DNA from: Phoebastria nigripes
Taxonomy: Eukaryota; Chordata; Aves; Procellariiformes; Diomedeidae
Reading direction: 5' to 3'
NCBI GenBank assembly: GCA_035582835.1
Contig: JAYKAV010002949.1
Coordinates: 448,653-512,652, forward strand
DNA length: 64,000 nucleotides
Below the pieces are notes generated by a model. That model saw nothing but the letters and a program-made list of their open reading frames with translations, had not been told where the DNA came from and searched no databases. Of the stretch, positions 26,535 to 64,000 are shown piece by piece (the first letter of the stretch is position 1; every line of letters begins with the position of its first letter). The translations under genes were made by a program, and so were the position numbers.

Positions 26535-29500
26535 GTGCATTTTTATGCAACAGAACAAATGGAACTGGAGGTATGTAGTAATAAAACCAATATTCAAATT
26601 AGAATTAACACCTGAAATAGTAAACTGTAGGTAACAAATGTCTTTATAATTAAAAAATATTGACTGTTTAAAAAATTCTCTAAGATTTTATATTCTTTAA
26701 AAGAAATGTGTGTTGCCACATAGAAAACAATTCACACATCCTATAGAAATTGTCACAAAAACCTTACTAGTCTATATTACACTATGCACTTTCTTTTTGT
26801 ACAGTATCTGGTAAAGGTCTATCCCTAACCTGTACTTACTCTACACAGTACAATCATCATTAGAAAGTATTCATAGAATTAACTACACCATAACAATAAA
26901 AATATCAGGATTAATGGTTTTTTAATCACAGTTTCTCCACAAATATTTGTCATAGAAAATATAGCGAAGGCATGTTGGCACAGATGGGCGTGCGGTACTG
27001 CTACACAAAGTTTGAGAGAAGGCAGATACATAAATGACAGTAAGATTAAAGAGTATGGAAGGATAAGACAAGAATCTCTATCCTCCTGGGACTTTCTGGA
27101 GTGACATGACAGATAGCGGTTTCCTTCTGTCGCAAGCCTGCTGTCTACAGCCAGAGCTGGGAAGGGATGTGCTGACTTAAAAAGCACACTGCTTAAATAC
27201 GCGTATCTCGCTCTGCAAGGGCTTATGTGCTATCTATTATTTCAGGTCCCGTACTATTATACCTAACATCTTGTGGATATTTAGACACTTCAAGTGTATG
27301 AATTTATAATGCCTCATGAACAAATTAATCGGAATAAGCTGTTGTGAAAGGTTTGGGTTTTTTTTAAATTAAATTGGTGGGTGAAGAGTCAAGTGGCCAT
27401 GATGGCAATTAAAAACAAAGACAGACAACTAAGAAAAGTTGTTGTACTCTGATATTTTAAAACCAAACATGAACAAAAAAAGATGAGCTGGTGTCTGCTA
27501 ATGCCCGTCTGTGACTACGATTCATGGCACTGGCCAGTGCACACAAGCAACTGAGGGGAAAATTTTGTTCGTAAAGGAAGGTCCAAACCTGCAAAGCCAC
27601 TTCTAGTGCCCAAGTGGCTTTCAGGATGAAACTATACATTTGGTTATTTTGCACAATATGAGAGCAGAGGATTGTGAGTGGTTCCAGGACGCTGGCTACA
27701 CTTTTTACACTAAAAATAAAGTTAGGCTTACTAGTTATTTCAGCAAATCTTTAAGTTATTAAGTGAGGACGGTCTGTCCAGTCTAGTAATTCTGTTTTGT
27801 GACCGTTAAAAATGAAGCATTAGTATTTTTAACCTCATACGATTAAACATTTGAAAGGAAACCATCACAATGTTTACAAAAATACAGCATGATACATATC
27901 GCCGTGGACAAATTTACAGTATAATGTTGACTCACACGTTCTGACATGTTTTACCAAGTAGTTCTGGCAAGTGTCACCACATTAAACATAGACCAGCAAG
28001 ACTTACACCATCTGAGCAATGTAACATCTTCTATTATAGTTCTTTTAAAAAAAGTGTAAGTTCAACACTGAAAAGCTACTATAGGATATCTGTACTGTGA
28101 CATTTCTATACACCGAGTTTCTCCTCCAGACGCCACCACGCACCGTTGACCGCTCAAAGTCACCTCCTGCCTGTAGTGAGGGATGCTGTCCCAAACCCCT
28201 TGGCCTGGCGAGGTCCAGTGTGACTAAACTGCTCATTCACTTCTAGAAAATAAATGAGTTTCTGGGGCAAGTGAGTGCCTTTCAACCCCCGTTTAAAAAT
28301 CACCAAAAATAAAATGAATCCAGAGGTATTGGACATTTAAGGGCCTAAAGCATATCCTGGCTGAGCGAGGTCCCCTCTACGGCGGTGCATGGTGGAGCCN
28401 GTGTCCCGAGACGCCCCACGGGCCGGCCGTGAGAGACCGGTCATGACCACGGGCAAAGAGGAGGCAGATGGTGGGAAGAAACTATCATGTGGGCAAGCTG
28501 ACCTTTGAGAGACCGCCTCAGTCCTCCACCTGCGGTCAGGCCGGAGCTAGAGGAGCGCTTCACCCCAGAGGGCCCTTCCTATCTTTGAGGAAGGGGCTGG
28601 GTGCCTCCTGCCCTGCCCAGTGCAGAAGGAGAAGGTCCGGAAGGAGAGGAGAAGGGTAAAAGTAGCAATTAGTAGCTTCTCTCGTGGCTTGCACAAGGTG
28701 GTTAGGAAAGCTGGGGAGTATGAGATACGCGTTCAGGAGAGTCAACGCTGATGAGGTAGCACTAAGGATGGTCAAAAGCGAAGTGAACTTTCTTTCCAAA
28801 AACCGGTTCCCTGTACCTGCCAGTGGGGAAATGTTGCCTCAAGGAGAGCTGGTTCAGGCTGCAAAGGATGCCAGCACTGGCCTGAGCAACCGGACAAGGG
28901 CAAGGAGATGGAAACACCCTGACGCGGAAAGGAAAGGCTATCTTTTCTTTGGCATTGCATATTTCTGGAGTGCATCAATTTGGAGGGACAACGGACTCCT
29001 AAGCCTTTAAAATTAAAGGTTTTCAGTGGATTGATTTTTTTTTTAAAGTTGGTATCTGCTTCCAATGTTGAGCGCCGTTGTGAATTCTGCTCTAGCACAG
29101 CTCTTTTCTTACAGCTCTGAGTTAGTCTGGACCCCGTGTTTACTTACAACAGAAGGTTAAACTACATGCTTCTTACCCAACCCCTCCCTGAATGCAACAC
29201 TGAGCATCTGACTCTTAAAACCAGCATACTGCCTCATCTCTTTCAAGGAATGGATATAAAACACAAATGAAAGCAAGAACAAGAAAAGGCAATTTAAAGC
29301 CTCTAAAGCTACGTAATATGGCTGCAGAATAGGAACAGACAAAGCAAAACCTGTCTTCTGAAATGGCAATTTGTTTTTAGCAATCTTGTTTTAATGAAAA
29401 CTGTCATGATCAACTCTAATCCCCGAGAAATCTAGATAAATATAGTGTCTATCTGATACACAAAGCAATTTTTATCTATTAGAAGTGCCTGTTACTGTTC

Positions 29501-30103
29501 TGGGTCTTTGAAGGATTCTGCTGTTGACAAGCGCTGCTGTTTTACCCGGGAAGCTTAATTTCCTGGCAGAGTTGGCCAAAGGAAGTCCCTGAATTTTCCA
29601 TCTTGTGCGGTATTTTAAGGTAGCGTTTATAATTATGTTATTTTCTGTTAGGAAATGGGAGACCACTTCTTTTTTGTTATAAGCATGCAGACTTGTTCTT
29701 ACATCTCCTACTCAGGGAAAGCAAATAGTACCCAGCTGTTCTGGGTCCAGACCTGGGCTTGTTATCAATAGGCAGATGAGATAGTAGCTGCNGTTTCTTT
29801 TGACATTTTTATAGTTTTTAGATGACCTTTCCTCTAAACTAGATGAAATGAACTGCAATTTCCCTTTGAGGGTGCTATGAAGGATTTGCAAATAATAGGC
29901 ACTGAGAAGTCCCATAGAGCAGGTCTTGAAATGGGTTTCTTTCTGTTAGCTGGGACACAGTAGGATGGAGAAGCTGAAACGTATGCAGTATGTGTTCAAA
30001 CATGCTTTGGACTCTTAAATGACAGGAGGGTAAGTATGTTTAACAGATAGTCTCTCCTAAATTAAGTGGTTGCTACTGTTGTATGAGGTTCTTCTCACTG
30101 CCA
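26529..30103 (-). other. BEND4: Probable BEND4 3'-UTR
   Basis: This is non-coding sequence downstream of the BEND4 stop codon on the minus strand. It is AT-rich at the far end (26500-28080) and has a GC-richer patch around 28380-28650. No intron or other gene is evident. The extent is inferred only from the single AATAAA near 26534. Confidence 0.45.
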
Positions 30104-60257
<30,154 letters not shown>

Positions 60258-60299
60258 TCACCCCTCCCCGCACGGAGGGAGCCACGGGCCCGCCTCCCC

Positions 60300-60510
60300 G
60301 GTTATTAGGGATGAAATAAATAATGCCATAAATAAAAGTATTTGGGAGTCCAGGACCTGTCAGAGTTGATTAGGGCACAGAGGACATTTTCTTTCTCATT
60401 ATGCAAAAGCATTTCATGGCGAAATAAAAGAGGTTTCGCTGTAACTCATGCATGTCAGATTTCCAGGAATCCGGGAGATTAATCACGTTTAACATTATTT
60501 GCAACGACGT
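60300..60510. promoter_or_regulatory. AT-rich block upstream of BEND4, possible regulatory element
   Basis: About 200 bases of AT-rich sequence lie between the CpG island and the minisatellite. They include ATTATGCAAAA (60398-60408), one base off the POU octamer, and TTAATC and AACATTATTTGC motifs. Conservation is not known. The call is based on composition and position only. Confidence 0.25.
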
Positions 60511-60584
60511 GTCCCCCCCGTCCCCCCCGCCCACTTTTTGCAAACTGCTTAAATGAGGCGGACACGTGGGGCGAAGCCTTGCCC

Positions 60585-60669
60585 CTCTCCCCGCCGCCTC
60601 CCTCTCCCCGCCGCCTCCCTCTCCCCGCCGCCTCCCTCTCCCCGCCGCCTCCCTCTCCCCGCCGCCTCC
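60585..60669. repeat. Minisatellite: five perfect 17-bp copies
   Basis: The unit CTCTCCCCGCCGCCTCC is repeated five times without mismatch, about 0.83 kb upstream of the BEND4 start codon. Perfect copies suggest recent expansion or ongoing variation. Confidence 0.95.
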
Positions 60670-63600
60670 TGCCCAGACCCTTTCAGGGACGGTTAAGAAA
60701 TAATGAAACGCTGGTGAAAGACAGGAAGAGAATGAGATGCCATCGAGAGACATTTCTGAGAAATGGTGGAGATCTGGGTGAGGTGGGAGACAGCTGAAAC
60801 TGAATGATATGTTGAAGAAAAATAAATGATAACAAACCGCTCGCTCTCTCTCCCCATTCTTTTCTGCGAGGCAATTTTATATTTTGCATTAACATTTCCC
60901 TTCTTCTGTCCCACTTCTCTCCTGCTTCTGCTGCTATAATTTATCAGGATTACAATAAGCCCTCTGGCTTTTGGAAGTAAAATTACAGAACACCTTAGTT
61001 ATATTTAAGCGGTGGTGGTGGTGGGAAATCATTCCTCTGTCATCACACGGCGTTTTGGCTACTTATTGTGGTCATCGCTCTCCCATTTCAGCTTTATTTA
61101 TTTAGTCAGATTCGGGCTTGCTGGAAATGAAAAGCGAGCCTTCTCTACTGATATAATTAACTCCCGCGGTCTTCGGCCGCTCTCCTGTAGAAAAGTCGAG
61201 CTAACTTCTACAAGCCGAGTATTTCTTTCATGCAGGGCATAGAAGGAGCTGGGCTGTTTCCTATTTTGATTTTTTTGACAAGTAGAATAAATCGATTCCT
61301 TGTAGCAGCCAAAAGCCTCTAAGTAAAGGCTAGTGTAACAGAAATCACTATTTTACTTAAGCAAAATCAATCATAAGTCTTTTTGTTTTCTGACTGACTC
61401 TTTGATCNCCTGGGCTTTAAAAAAAATATTGTACTGTAATGCAGAAGAGAGAATGAAAATAAGTGTGAGGGCAACTCTGCTTCCACTCAGAAGTGGAATG
61501 TGTCCTCCACCCTGTCCTCTGCCACAGCCGTGGCCAGCAGCTGTCTGAGGTCAGTACAGTAATAAAATTGTATAAAGTTAATATTAGGCTCTTAGTAGTT
61601 AGATTCAAATAAACAGCCAAAATTTACCTGCTCAGGTGTCAACTACATTCCTAGGAGCTCACTGCTCTTTGGTGTTGACGCCTACCCCTCTGCTCCCGGT
61701 GAAGGAAACAACCCTTGCCTACCACGAGCCTTGTACAAACAGAGAAAACCGGGGTTGGCATGTCATGTCCTCCAAGCTGCCTCCTTTATCTGGGGTCCCT
61801 GCAGCTCATCAGGCAGATGCTGGGTCTCTATGGACATGAAGAGAGAAGCAGATCTGAGGTTAACAGGGTCCAAAGCCACTGAAATGAGGTGGGGACCTCA
61901 GCCAGGAGGAACATAGAATACATATTTTATGCACTGAATTTCTTTCTGCTGAGGTTTTTGACAGTGCCCATCACTGGACTACCAAAATGCCCTTTCAGTT
62001 GCCTTCAGGAAGTCTTGGCTTTTCCTCTGCTCTGCTCTCCGTGATTCTTCTGGGTATGTAGACCTAAAAAATGTGCTGTGTTTTTTTTCCCCCACTTTCC
62101 TTCTGTGAGTCTTTCCCTGAGTTTCAGACAAGGAACGCTGGTGCCATGGCCCAAAGGCTGTGCGTTGTGCCTAACTTGAGGGGCTCCTGCAGCCCAATCC
62201 TGTGGAGCAAAAGTGTTTAATCCCGGTGGTTGCGCCTTTGGCCTTGCAGGATGCCCCCGTTTAGGGGAACACCATTTTACTCATAAGCTCTGTACAGGTA
62301 TGCAGTCGTTCTTGCAGGTGGACTGATGTGACTTGGCAGTTGAGGAGCCAGCAATTGACTGGCAAAGAGGCAGGCTGGGTGAAGTGATGGTCTCAAAGTA
62401 TGGGGAGATGCCGCTGTACCTGCTGCGAGCGGTTGTGGGCTTCCCTCTTCCACGGCCGCTCCCTGCGGCACATCCTACAGCACCTGCCTGGTCTTGTGAG
62501 TAACAGCATGTAGTCATTAAATTATTATTAACCAAACATTTATCTCTGAATTACAGTCCCATTTTGGTTGCACACTAGTTTAAAACAGTTAACACATAGC
62601 CCTTGCCTTGATCAAGTTAAAATAAAAAAAGCCTTAGCTGATACCAGCAGCTCATTTCAAGAAAGCCAAACACCTTCATTTCCCTTAGACTGTGCCACCA
62701 CTTGGGATTTGACCCTGAAGTGAAGGTTGTGTCTTTCCCTACCTGTTTACTGATGCAAGTTTCCACTGTTTTACTGACGCTAAGGGCTGGAGATCTGTAA
62801 CAGGATTATTTCAAAGCACTCTGAGTGGAAAGAGGATGGGAAGTAACTGACCCTCGGAAAAAAAACCTAATCAAAACAAAGACAAAGGGCACAACGAAAA
62901 ATAAGAAACCCAACATTGCTGCAGTGTATACTCCTCTGCTCCTAGAAATCACTGCGAAGAGAATATTTGTCAGTATATAGAAAAATACCCAATCTAGACA
63001 CAGACTATCAATCACTGAACATGCCTGTGTGGAAGGTACCGTGAGGTACTCAAAGAGTAAAAGTGTGATTCATCTCTATCTTCCGAGCAGGGGCTAAATC
63101 TTGCTCCACTTATTCATGGGAGCGGTGTTCCTGTGATAACTAAAGCATGCAGGATTTGGCCATGGACTGCCAATATCGCTCTGCACATTTGGAGTGCATG
63201 ATGAGAGCTAAGATTGGCAACTCTCCCCTGTCATCTAAACCACTCTGCAAGCAGGCTAGCCATAATTTGCTGCCCTAAACATTTAACCCCAGCTAGTTAA
63301 TTTAAGCTTAGCTCAGTTGCTCATGTTTATGGATAAAGAAACAAAAGGAGAGCATCAAAAGGAAAAGATGACTGTGGAATTCAATATTTCAGCAGCTGTT
63401 GATAGGTAAATGTTATTGAAGTGTGGCATTCAAAACCAAAGGCCTGCATTTATGATAATGAGCCTAACAAGGAAATGAGATTGACACAGCAATTCTCTGT
63501 TTTTGTTGTCCCCTGAGGTTAGAGATTATGCAGTGCATGGTGCTGTTTTTAGCCTCTTTGGTGATTCCAACTGTGAGAGACAACACTGTGCATATTTGTC

Positions 63601-64000
63601 AAGGTTGCACTTTAATCAGGTGACTCAGGAGCTTTTTGAGGGGGAACATGAACTGCTGGTCTCACTTAAACCTTAATCCACATCTTATGTCAGAGATCCA
63701 TCAGCCAAGCGATGCGGCTTTTAGTCCCTGCTTTTCCCTTATGCTTAGTGCTCTGTGAAAATGCTTTGAAATAATTGAAATGTATCTATCATGGTTACAT
63801 TGTATTTTGAGAATTACTGGAATGTTTCTCAGTGACATTAATTGGTTTTAAAATATTTTTGTCTTTCTAATTAGGGCAAGATTGATGAGCAGTGGAAAGG
63901 GCATTTATACACAGGCAGACACATATTTCCATGCTACATTTGTGTCTTAATAAAATGGTAGCTAACTGGATTCTTCTGCTGAGTAAACACTGGCAAGAAA
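60670..64000. other. Non-coding region upstream of BEND4
   Basis: No exon, RNA gene or repeat recognised. Short open frames on both strands carry no family features. The last 700 bases (about 63290-63900) have the even, moderately AT-rich composition often seen in conserved non-coding elements. Confidence 0.6.

Overview
The window looks like vertebrate nuclear DNA, most probably from a bird or another sauropsid. Coding sequence is sparse, in short exons with canonical splice sites separated by AT-rich introns. One gene starts in a dense CpG island. The only interspersed repeats I can recognise are worn CR1-type LINE remnants. Isolated single N bases point to a draft assembly. The species cannot be named from this sequence alone.

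Layout. Positions 161-13202 (+) carry the last eight coding exons of SLC30A9 (ZnT9, a mitochondrial zinc transporter of the cation diffusion facilitator family). The 5' half of that gene lies before the window. All eight exons join in frame and give 269 complete C-terminal residues ending in HVDLEIL. From about 13200 to 26500 there is 3'-UTR and gene-poor DNA in which I find no further exon. Positions 30104-59750 (-) carry BEND4 (BEN domain containing 4), apparently complete. Five coding exons at 59750-59375, 51317-50751, 37958-37867, 33834-33594 and 30321-30104 total 1494 bases, or 497 residues. Its 3'-UTR probably extends to a poly(A) signal near 26534. Its first exon sits in a CpG island at about 58850-60290. 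From 60300 to 64000, upstream of BEND4, there is no gene, but there are a perfect 17-bp minisatellite and stretches that look like conserved non-coding DNA.

The two genes converge tail to tail, which is the order and orientation of SLC30A9 and BEND4 in mammals, so this is conserved synteny. BEND4 intron 1 holds a roughly 1.2-kb CR1 pol-to-3'-end remnant at 48235-49465 (+). Intron 2 holds a shorter colinear CR1 remnant in the opposite orientation at 42495-42700, plus a possible CR1 tail at 44725-44790. Intron 3 holds another possible CR1 tail at 36895-36965.

No new biological system could be supported. The most useful second looks are the reconstructed BEND4 gene model (its start codon and exon 3 donor), the CR1 remnants, the promoter minisatellite, a 63-T run, and a few non-coding blocks that may be regulatory.
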